Below, piece by piece: positions 1-4,181 of a stretch of 5,175 nucleotides of DNA (positions are counted from its first letter, which is position 1; each line of letters starts with the position of its first letter). The notes under the pieces are model-generated. The model made no database searches. It saw only the letters and a program-made list of their open reading frames with translations, and had not been told where the DNA came from. Made by a program: the position numbers and the translations under genes. Origin of the DNA: Halobacteriales archaeon QS_9_70_65 (GTDB lineage Archaea > Halobacteriota > Halobacteria > Halobacteriales > Haloarculaceae); contig PXSC01000076.1 of assembly GCA_003023535.1 (NCBI GenBank), positions 881-6,055 on the forward strand. The letters run 5' to 3'.

Positions 1-1
1 G

Positions 2-280
2 GACCTCTCGGACGTCGACGTCGCGATGACGATGCCGACCGACCGGCGGCGCGTCCTCGAGACCGTCCGCGACGTGCCGTACGGCGACCAGCGGTCGGTG
101 TCGAAGCTGGCGACGGTCACCCCGAGAGTCGACGACGACGAGGAGGGCCGCCAGCTCGTCCGGACGGCGCTGGCGGAGAACCCCGCCCCGCTCGTGGTCC
201 CGGACCACCGGGTCCGGGACGGCCCCAGCGCCGCGCCGCCGGCGGTCGAACGGCGTCTCCGGGCGGTGGAGGGGCTCTGA
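2..280 (+). CDS. MGMT/Ogt-fold alkyltransferase-like protein lacking the acceptor Cys (5' partial)
   Basis: The reading frame is open to the left edge, so the gene starts outside the window; 92 C-terminal residues are visible. The segment matches the DNA-binding C-terminal domain of O6-alkylguanine-DNA alkyltransferases: RRVLETVRDVPYGDQRSVSKLA, then NPAPLVVPDHRV and a final ERRLRAVEGL helix. Family members carry PCHRV, where Cys accepts the alkyl group. Here the codon at 203-205 is GAC, giving PDHRV, and the visible fragment contains no Cys at all. Aligned by eye to human MGMT, Tyr114 falls on Val and the Arg128 finger on Gln, with about four extra, mostly acidic residues between the two helices. 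Self-sacrificing repair is therefore unlikely. By analogy with alkyltransferase-like (ATL) proteins, which usually have Trp at this site, it may bind DNA lesions without repairing them; that is inference. The in-frame ATGs at 26 and 32 are probably internal. Fold assignment is firm, function is not. Confidence 0.8.
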   Translation, partial: DLSDVDVAMTMPTDRRRVLETVRDVPYGDQRSVSKLATVTPRVDDDEEGRQLVRTALAENPAPLVVPDHRVRDGPSAAPPAVERRLRAVEGL

Positions 281-300
281 GCGAAGCTCCTTCGAAGAGC
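274..300 (+). terminator. Candidate two-block hairpin over the stop of the MGMT-like gene
   Basis: An inner stem CGAAG (282-286) / CTTCG (290-294) closes a CTC loop, and an outer stem GCTCT (274-278) / AGAGC (296-300) flanks it with a small asymmetric internal loop. It spans the TGA at 278-280. There is no T-run after it, so it is at best a weak terminator or 3'-end stabiliser, and it could be chance in GC-rich DNA. Confidence 0.25.
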
Positions 301-585
301 AAGTTCACGGTGGATGTCGACGCAGCGTACGTCGATAAGCGAGACGGGTTCTCGGGATCCATCACGCCGTCGGCGGAACGTCCCGTCCCTGGACATCATC
401 GGACCGGAGACCGACCCCGCTGGCCGGCTGATGGGCCGGACCACGGGGGCCGCCTCGCGTTCCGGGACCACCGATGACTGCTCCAGCGACACGATCCGTT
501 CATCGATCCCGCAAACGGTCGAGACGCCCTCGGAGTGACATTCTGCACGATCAGTGCCGCGGACGGCCAGAAACCCTGAGATCGG
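281..585. other. Convergent intergenic region, no convincing gene
   Basis: This 305-bp stretch lies between the ends of two convergent genes. Several frames are open on both strands (for example + 314-538 and - 396-626), but their products are Arg/Ser-rich with mixed composition, no recognisable motif and no promoter. One + frame from about 301 reads KFTVDVDAAYVDKRDGF, which is acidic and haloarchaeal in flavour. On the - strand the frame following the TAG of the downstream membrane protein remains open to the window edge. Either could be a decayed coding fragment, but nothing here is strong enough to call. No tRNA, inverted-repeat ends or transposase motif was seen. Confidence 0.5.
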
Positions 586-1065
586 CTAGCTGACCGTAGC
601 TTCGGTCCCCTCCGAGAGACCGTCACCCAACTGACGACGGATGTACATCCCCGTTACCCCGGCCAGGATAGCGACCGGCACCACCACGGCGAGTACGAAG
701 CCGATCAGCACTCCCCCTGACAGAACTGCCAGCGACCCCCATATTACGGAGTAGACGAGAACCCAGAAGAGCACCGTCGAAAGTGCCGTTAAAACGCCCG
801 TTGCCGCCCCGATCCGGTAGGAGTACGCTTCCCGTCGCTCCGCGAGTGCCCACCAGACGGCAGCTCCCACGACCGTTACCGGGATAGCCAACAGTACCTC
901 GGACAAGACAGCCGGGAATCTAAGTAATTTTCCTAAAGTGTTGCTAATAGGAGATAGTATCAGTAACGTGGCGGTGCTACAGACGAACGCGTAGACACCG
1001 ACGTATGATGACCACTTGACTGCCGAACGGGACCCAAATACACTGTCGGACGTAGCAGGTTCCAT
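586..1065 (-). CDS. Small four-helix integral membrane protein, function unknown
   Basis: The protein is 159 residues if it starts at the ATG at 1065. Four hydrophobic segments are visible at about residues 20-40, 52-76, 85-110 and 113-141, with a short polar N-terminus and an acidic C-terminal tail (QLGDGLSEGTEATVS). I recognise no family. The start at 1065 is preferred over the in-frame ATG at 1083 because a TTTAAA box at 1089-1094 is centred 26-27 bp upstream of 1065, the spacing expected for a leaderless haloarchaeal transcript; the 1083 ATG would lie upstream of the transcription start. Composition is unlike the neighbours: positions 901-960 have 23 G/C in 60 bases, and the central part uses TTA, CTA, ATA and AGA codons, which are rare in high-GC haloarchaeal genes. 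This suggests acquisition or weak selection. It is convergent with the MGMT-like gene and downstream of, and codirectional with, the AIR-synthase-like gene, but the promoter implies independent expression. Confidence 0.75.
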   Translation of the reverse strand: MEPATSDSVFGSRSAVKWSSYVGVYAFVCSTATLLILSPISNTLGKLLRFPAVLSEVLLAIPVTVVGAAVWWALAERREAYSYRIGAATGVLTALSTVLFWVLVYSVIWGSLAVLSGGVLIGFVLAVVVPVAILAGVTGMYIRRQLGDGLSEGTEATVS

Positions 1066-1067
1066 GA

Positions 1068-1080
1068 TACGAGAATCGTA
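1068..1080. promoter_or_regulatory. Dyad TACGA-N3-TCGTA between TATA box and start
   Basis: A perfect 5-bp inverted repeat with a GAA spacer lies between the TATA box (1089-1094) and the inferred transcription start (about 1065). Including ATG (1064-1066) and CAT (1081-1083) on the outside gives an extended symmetry with one unpaired base. A protein bound here would block polymerase loading, so a repressor operator is plausible; this is inferred only from position and symmetry. Confidence 0.35.
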
Positions 1081-1088
1081 CATTGTAG

Positions 1089-1094
1089 TTTAAA
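1089..1094 (-). promoter_or_regulatory. TATA box TTTAAA of the membrane-protein gene
   Basis: TTTAAA stands out in otherwise GC-rich sequence and is centred 26-27 bp upstream of the ATG at 1065, matching archaeal TBP-box spacing for a leaderless message. It decides the choice of start codon for the gene at 586-1065. Confidence 0.6.
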
Positions 1095-1130
1095 TTCTTC
1101 GCCGTGCGCGAACTCTCCCTGAACCTCGCC

Positions 1131-2153
1131 TCAGTTCCCGTCCTCCCGACTTTCCAACAGCCGCTCGTAGGTCGCCCACGACGAATCGCCGTCCGGGTCT
1201 TCGACGTCGGTGCCGTCCACGGTCACGCCCGACCCGGTCTCGACGCGGCCGGCCACCCTGACGGGCGTCTCCCGTGCCTCTAGGGCCCCGACGACGGCGT
1301 CGGTGTCGTCGGAGTCGACGGCGATCAGCAGCGACCCGGAGGTGGTCGCCCGCCAGGGGTCCATGCTCAAGGCCTCGCAGGCCTCGGGCACGCCGGGGCG
1401 AACCGGGACGGCGTCGCCGTCGACCGCCAGCCGGACGCCAGCGGCCTCGCTCGTCTCGTGGAGCGCGCCGAGCAGACCGCCCTCGGTGGCGTCGTGCATG
1501 GCGGTGACCTCGCCGGCCGCCGCGGCCGCGACGGCGTCTCGGACGCAGTCGGCCTCCGCCAGCCGGGCCTGCGCGGTCGACAGCGCCTCGCCTTCGAGCG
1601 GCACCGCCTCGGGAAACAGCGTCGACAGCAGGCCGACGGCCTCGACGGCGGGGCCCTTCGTCACGAGCAGGTCGTCGCCCGGCCGGGCGCCGTCCGGTCG
1701 CACGACGTCCTCGCGGTCGCCGACGGCCATCGCCGTCGCCGCGCCGACCCACGGGTACGACGCGCCGGGGTAGCGGGCGGTGTGGCCCGTCACGATCGAG
1801 ACGCCGAGGTCGCGGCACTCGGCGTCGACGGCGTCCCACAGGCGGCCGAACTCCTCGTCGGTCATCTCGGGTGGCAGCGAGAAGGAGACGGTGAGATGTG
1901 AGGGCGGAATCCCGGAGACGGCGACGTCGGCTAACACGATGCCGACCGCGAATCGTCCCGCCCGCCCGAAGCCCAGTCCGGGCAGCACGGAGACGGGGTC
2001 GGTCGCGGTCACCAGGGCCCGGTCGCCGACGTCGAGGACGCCGAAGTCGACGCCGTGTTTCGGGCCGACGGCGACGTCGTCGCGGTCGGCACCGAGGTTC
2101 GGCGCGATGCGTTCCTCGAAGAACCGCCGCGATATCTTCCCGCCGTCGGGCAT
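1131..2153 (-). CDS. AIR-synthase-related protein, HypE-like (PurM/ThiL/SelD superfamily)
   Basis: The 340-residue protein has the order of the PurM fold. An N-terminal GGKISRRFFEERIAPNLG (about 4-21) is followed by ATDPVS (50-55), whose Asp is the expected Mg-ATP ligand. LADVAVSGIPP (74-84) occupies the family's conserved DxAxxG region, then TGHTARYP (122-129), RPGDDLLVTKG (157-167) opening the C-terminal AIRS_C domain, and HDATEGGLLGAL (220-231), equivalent to the DPTRGGL-type segment of HypE. Members bind ATP between two such half-domains and phosphorylate or dehydrate a small-molecule or protein substrate. True HypE ends in a conserved Cys that receives the carbamoyl group for NiFe-hydrogenase cyanide ligands. 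This protein ends RLLESREDGN with no terminal Cys, and no hyp or hydrogenase gene is nearby, so hydrogenase maturation is unlikely and the substrate is unknown. Start is the ATG at 2153, just before the conserved GGKISRRFF; no Shine-Dalgarno or clear TATA box was seen. GC3 is very high, typical of a resident gene. Confidence 0.85.
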   Translation of the reverse strand: MPDGGKISRRFFEERIAPNLGADRDDVAVGPKHGVDFGVLDVGDRALVTATDPVSVLPGLGFGRAGRFAVGIVLADVAVSGIPPSHLTVSFSLPPEMTDEEFGRLWDAVDAECRDLGVSIVTGHTARYPGASYPWVGAATAMAVGDREDVVRPDGARPGDDLLVTKGPAVEAVGLLSTLFPEAVPLEGEALSTAQARLAEADCVRDAVAAAAAGEVTAMHDATEGGLLGALHETSEAAGVRLAVDGDAVPVRPGVPEACEALSMDPWRATTSGSLLIAVDSDDTDAVVGALEARETPVRVAGRVETGSGVTVDGTDVEDPDGDSSWATYERLLESREDGN

Positions 2154-2231
2154 ACCCGGAGGTGGGCCGGCGGGGGCTTGGGCGTGTCGGCACGACGGGG
2201 TCGTACTGACTGCTGTGAGCCATCATCGAAT

Positions 2232-2255
2232 CGACCGTCCGACTGCGGGCGGTCG
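2232..2255 (-). terminator. Strong 10-bp stem, 4-nt loop downstream of the lipoprotein gene
   Basis: Arms CGACCGTCCG (2232-2241) and CGGGCGGTCG (2246-2255) pair at nine of ten positions around a four-base loop. The hairpin begins about 21 nt past the lipoprotein stop (2277) and lies about 80 nt before the AIR-synthase-like start. It could end or attenuate the lipoprotein transcript, or stabilise its 3' end. The lack of a following T-run argues against a classical terminator. Confidence 0.35.
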
Positions 2256-2276
2256 TCCGGTGAACGGTCTCAGCGA

Positions 2277-2753
2277 TCAGTATCGGGCGACCCGGCTCTC
2301 CACCGTCAGTTCCGTCTCGTCGAAGCTGATTTCGATGCCCCGACCGTCGTCGGCGTCGCCCTGCCAGTCGAGTTCACCCTCGACGGTACCGCTACCGCGC
2401 CCGCCGGCCTCGGCGATCGCCGTCACGCGGCCGGCCTCGTCGAGCAGTGGGTTGTTCTCCCAGGCGATGGGTTCATCGGGCGGCACCAGGACCGAGAACT
2501 CCAGCGTCGTCTCCTCGCCCGACGCCGGGACGAACCGGACCGTCAGGGTCCGCGGCTCGTCGCCGACGTTGTCGAGGCGGAGGTCCTCGAGCCGGGAGCC
2601 CACGGACGGGGTCGAGGTCGGGTCCGCACCGTCGGTCGCGTCGGGAGGGTCGGTCTCGGGTCGGTCCGCCGGCGTGGAGTCCGACTCGAGGCCGGCACAG
2701 CCGGCCAACAGGCCGGCGGTCGCCGCGAGCAGGGTTCGTCTGTCCGGTGTCAT
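2277..2753 (-). CDS. Tat-type lipoprotein of unknown function
   Basis: From the ATG at 2753 the product is 158 residues. It begins MTPDRRTLLAATAGLLAGCAG: twin Arg at 5-6, a short hydrophobic core and a lipobox LAGC with the lipidated Cys at 19. This is the usual form of haloarchaeal Tat-exported, membrane-anchored lipoproteins. Residues about 22-50 are a Thr/Pro/Asp-rich linker. Residues about 56-158 look beta-rich (for example LRLDNVGDEPRTLTVRFV and IEISFDETELTVES), like the small immunoglobulin-like domains common in this class, but I can name no specific family. The frame extends upstream to an ATG at 2837, but those 28 residues are Arg/Pro-rich and would bury the signal peptide, so the shorter start is preferred. 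The mature protein should face outside, attached to the cytoplasmic membrane. It lies upstream of, and codirectional with, the AIR-synthase-like gene, 123 bp away, and is divergent from the REC-PAS gene. Role unknown. Confidence 0.8.
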   Translation of the reverse strand: MTPDRRTLLAATAGLLAGCAGLESDSTPADRPETDPPDATDGADPTSTPSVGSRLEDLRLDNVGDEPRTLTVRFVPASGEETTLEFSVLVPPDEPIAWENNPLLDEAGRVTAIAEAGGRGSGTVEGELDWQGDADDGRGIEISFDETELTVESRVARY

Positions 2754-2869
2754 GGTCGCGGTTCGTCGAGGGCGGTCGTGTGTAGCACCCGGTGGACGCC
2801 ACGGCCGGCGTCCGCCACGTGTCGTCCCTTCGTCCACCCGCCGCTCGTAGCACTGTCGATCACGGGCTT

Positions 2870-2910
2870 CCGAAGCGACGATTCGTAGTGACCGCTACAA
2901 ATCGTTTCGG
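2870..2910. repeat. Long imperfect inverted repeat, possible operator
   Basis: Core arms ACGATTCGTAG (2878-2888) and CTACAAATCGT (2895-2905) match at 10 of 11 positions around a six-base spacer. Symmetry resumes outside with CCGAA (2870-2874) and TTCGG (2906-2910) after a three-base insertion on the left. It sits about 140 bp from the lipoprotein start and 218 bp or more from the REC-PAS start. It could be an operator for a dimeric regulator, a hairpin in a long leader, or a remnant of a mobile repeat. Confidence 0.45.
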
Positions 2911-2944
2911 TATCGACCGCACGCCGGCGCGTGGTCACCGGGAC

Positions 2945-2969
2945 ACGGTCGCAGTGATACTGTCACCGT
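2945..2969. repeat. Second dyad: ACGGT..CAGT-GAT-ACTG..ACCGT
   Basis: Outer arms ACGGT (2945-2949) and ACCGT (2965-2969) and inner arms CAGT (2952-2955) and ACTG (2959-2962) are arranged symmetrically around GAT, with only the two intermediate positions on each side unpaired (9 of 11 pairs). Its centre is about 65 bp from the centre of the preceding dyad. The arms differ from that dyad, so if both are operators they would serve different proteins. Confidence 0.4.
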
Positions 2970-3074
2970 TCTCCAGGACGGGCTACACGGAGGCCCTCCT
3001 CCGAGATCGGCGGATCACGTACCCACGACCGACGGCACGGGTGACGAAACCGTTCCCGCCGGACCCCAGCGGCT

Positions 3075-3090
3075 CGAACAGGCGAACAGG
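3075..3090 (+). promoter_or_regulatory. Tandem octamer CGAACAGG x2 upstream of TATA box
   Basis: The octamer CGAACAGG occurs twice head-to-tail without a gap (3075-3082 and 3083-3090), ending 10 bp before the TTTATATA box. That is immediately upstream of the BRE/TATA element, where archaeal activators commonly bind to recruit TBP/TFB. A site for an activator of the REC-PAS gene is a reasonable inference; no regulator can be named. Confidence 0.4.
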
Positions 3091-3099
3091 GCATATTGC

Positions 3100-3107
3100 T
3101 TTATATA
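3100..3107 (+). promoter_or_regulatory. TATA box TTTATATA of the REC-PAS gene
   Basis: TTTATATA is a near-consensus haloarchaeal TATA element in GC-rich surroundings. Its centre is about 24 bp before the ATG at 3128, so transcription should start at or within a few bases of that ATG, giving a leaderless or nearly leaderless message. Confidence 0.75.
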
Positions 3108-3127
3108 TCGCCGTTCTACCCTATCAC

Positions 3128-4180
3128 ATGGCACGGAACGAAGGGGGAGGACCTTCCGGCGACGTCCCCGGCATCGGCCGTGGTGTCGTCGCCGGCGGGG
3201 AGGCGCCGATCATGACCGGCGACATCGAGGACATCACCATCCTCTTCGTCGACGACGAGCGCCAGCTACTGTCGGTGCTGGCGTCGAACCTCGAGGAGAA
3301 CATCGAGTCGCTCGACGTCGTGACCGCGAGCAACGCGACCGAGGCCGTCGAACGGCTCGAGAGCATCGCGGTCGACTGCGTCGTCAGTGACTACAAGATG
3401 CCGGGCAGCGACGGGCTCGAGCTGCTGGAGCGGTGCCGCGAGCGGGACCCCGACGTCCCGTTCATCCTCTTCACCTCGAAGGGGTCCGAGGACATCGCCA
3501 GCCGGGCGATCGACGCCGACGTTACCGACTACCTCCAGAAGGACCTCGGCGCCGAGCAGTTGACGCTGCTGTCGAACCGGATCGAGAACGCCGTCGCCGA
3601 GCGGCGGGCCCAGGCGGCCGCCGAGGACGCCGTCCGGCACCTCCGGCGCATTCACGACCGTGTCGCCGACGGCTACCTCGGCCTCGACGAGGAGTTCCAC
3701 ATCACCTACCTCGACGAGGAGGCCGCGGTGCTGCTGGAAAACAGCCGCGAGCGGCTGCTCGGCGAGCGGCTCTGGGACGTTCTCCCGGAGGCCGTCGACT
3801 CCCCGCTGCAGGCCGAGTTCGAACGCGCGCTGGCGGCCGACACCAGCGTCGAGCTGGAGACCTACTACGAGCCGTACCGGACGTGGTTCGACGTGCGGGC
3901 GTTCCCGGCCGACGGCGGGCTGTCGGTGTACTTCCGGGACGTCACCGAGCGGAAGCGACTCGAAAGCGCCGTCGAGGAGCGGGAGGCCGACCTCGCGGCG
4001 GTCGCCGACGCCGTCGCAGAGATGCGCGACTACGCCGGGTCGCTGCTGTCGGTCGCCGAACGGGTCGACGGCGAGGACGCCGAGAACGCCGAGGACGCCG
4101 AGAACGCCGAACGGCTCGCCGCGGGGCTGGAGACGCTCGTCGACGGCTTCGATTCCCTCGAGTCGATGGCCCGGGAGTAA
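3128..4180 (+). CDS. REC-PAS response-regulator-like signalling protein without an output domain
   Basis: The product is 350 residues. Residues about 36-150 form a receiver domain: acidic pair D42/D43 in ILFVDDE, phosphoacceptor D88 in VVSDYKMPGSDG, switch T116 in LFTSKG and conserved K138 in DYLQKD, so it should be phosphorylated by a partner histidine kinase. A short helix leads to a PAS domain (about 168-278, from RIHDRVADGYLGLDEEF to YFRDVTERKRLE), a likely sensor or dimerisation module. The C-terminus (about 279-350) is helical and charged, including the repeat EDAENAEDAENA (316-327). It has no HisKA His box, HATPase or DNA-binding domain, unlike many haloarchaeal REC-PAS proteins that continue into a kinase. 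It probably acts as a phosphorelay or scaffold component in the cytosol. Start: 3128 fits the TATA box; an in-frame ATG at 3212, with GGGGAGG eight bases upstream and the family-typical short lead to REC, is a serious alternative (322 residues). The cognate kinase is not in the window. Confidence 0.88.
   Translation: MARNEGGGPSGDVPGIGRGVVAGGEAPIMTGDIEDITILFVDDERQLLSVLASNLEENIESLDVVTASNATEAVERLESIAVDCVVSDYKMPGSDGLELLERCRERDPDVPFILFTSKGSEDIASRAIDADVTDYLQKDLGAEQLTLLSNRIENAVAERRAQAAAEDAVRHLRRIHDRVADGYLGLDEEFHITYLDEEAAVLLENSRERLLGERLWDVLPEAVDSPLQAEFERALAADTSVELETYYEPYRTWFDVRAFPADGGLSVYFRDVTERKRLESAVEEREADLAAVADAVAEMRDYAGSLLSVAERVDGEDAENAEDAENAERLAAGLETLVDGFDSLESMARE
3197..3203 (+). promoter_or_regulatory. 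Shine-Dalgarno-like GGGGAGG before alternative start at 3212
   Basis: GGGGAGG lies eight bases before the in-frame ATG at 3212 and could pair with the CCUCC at the 3' end of archaeal 16S rRNA. The 28 codons from 3128 to 3211 end in A or T noticeably more often (seven of the 27 after ATG) than those following 3212, which suits a partly untranslated leader. Initiation may occur at 3212 instead of, or in addition to, 3128. Confidence 0.4.
4073..4108 (+). repeat. 18-bp in-frame tandem duplication within the REC-PAS gene
   Basis: The 18-bp unit GAGGACGCCGAGAACGCC is repeated twice without mismatch and encodes EDAENA twice. Each unit is itself two near-identical 9-bp halves (EDA/ENA), so it probably arose by slippage. 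It lies in the helical C-terminal tail, where copy number may vary among relatives. Confidence 0.85.
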
Positions 4181-4181
4181 C

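Larger units (their letters stand above)
2754..3127. other. Divergent intergenic promoter region
   Basis: This 374-bp stretch separates the divergently transcribed lipoprotein and REC-PAS genes. It holds two dyad-symmetric sequences (2870-2910 and 2945-2969), a tandem octamer (3075-3090) and a strong TATA box (3100-3107) for the rightward gene. No convincing TATA box was seen for the lipoprotein; TACACA near 2778-2783 (read leftward) is only a weak candidate. Frames open through the region have no motif and overlap the lipoprotein 5' end in antisense, so I treat it as non-coding. Confidence 0.6.

Noticed and set aside
314..626. Small frames in the convergent intergenic region (+ 314-538, - 396-626)
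   Set aside because: No motif, no promoter, Ser/Arg-rich mixed composition; several frames are open at once, so openness carries little information.
1090..2226. 378-residue Arg-rich frame on the - strand
   Set aside because: Shifted-frame shadow of the AIR-synthase-like gene; strongly basic, low-complexity product unlike haloarchaeal proteins.
2754..2837. Upstream ATG (2837) as the lipoprotein start
   Set aside because: It adds 28 Arg/Pro-rich residues before a well-formed Tat signal and lipobox; the ATG at 2753 gives a normal signal peptide.
1780..2888. Long + strand frames opposite the AIR-synthase-like and lipoprotein genes
   Set aside because: Antisense shadows caused by high GC and lack of stops; no motifs, and they conflict with well-supported genes.
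2792..3127. In-frame N-terminal extension of the REC-PAS gene by 112 residues
   Set aside because: It would run antisense over the lipoprotein 5' end and through the dyads, tandem octamer and TATA box, has no domain similarity, and the promoter lies just before 3128.
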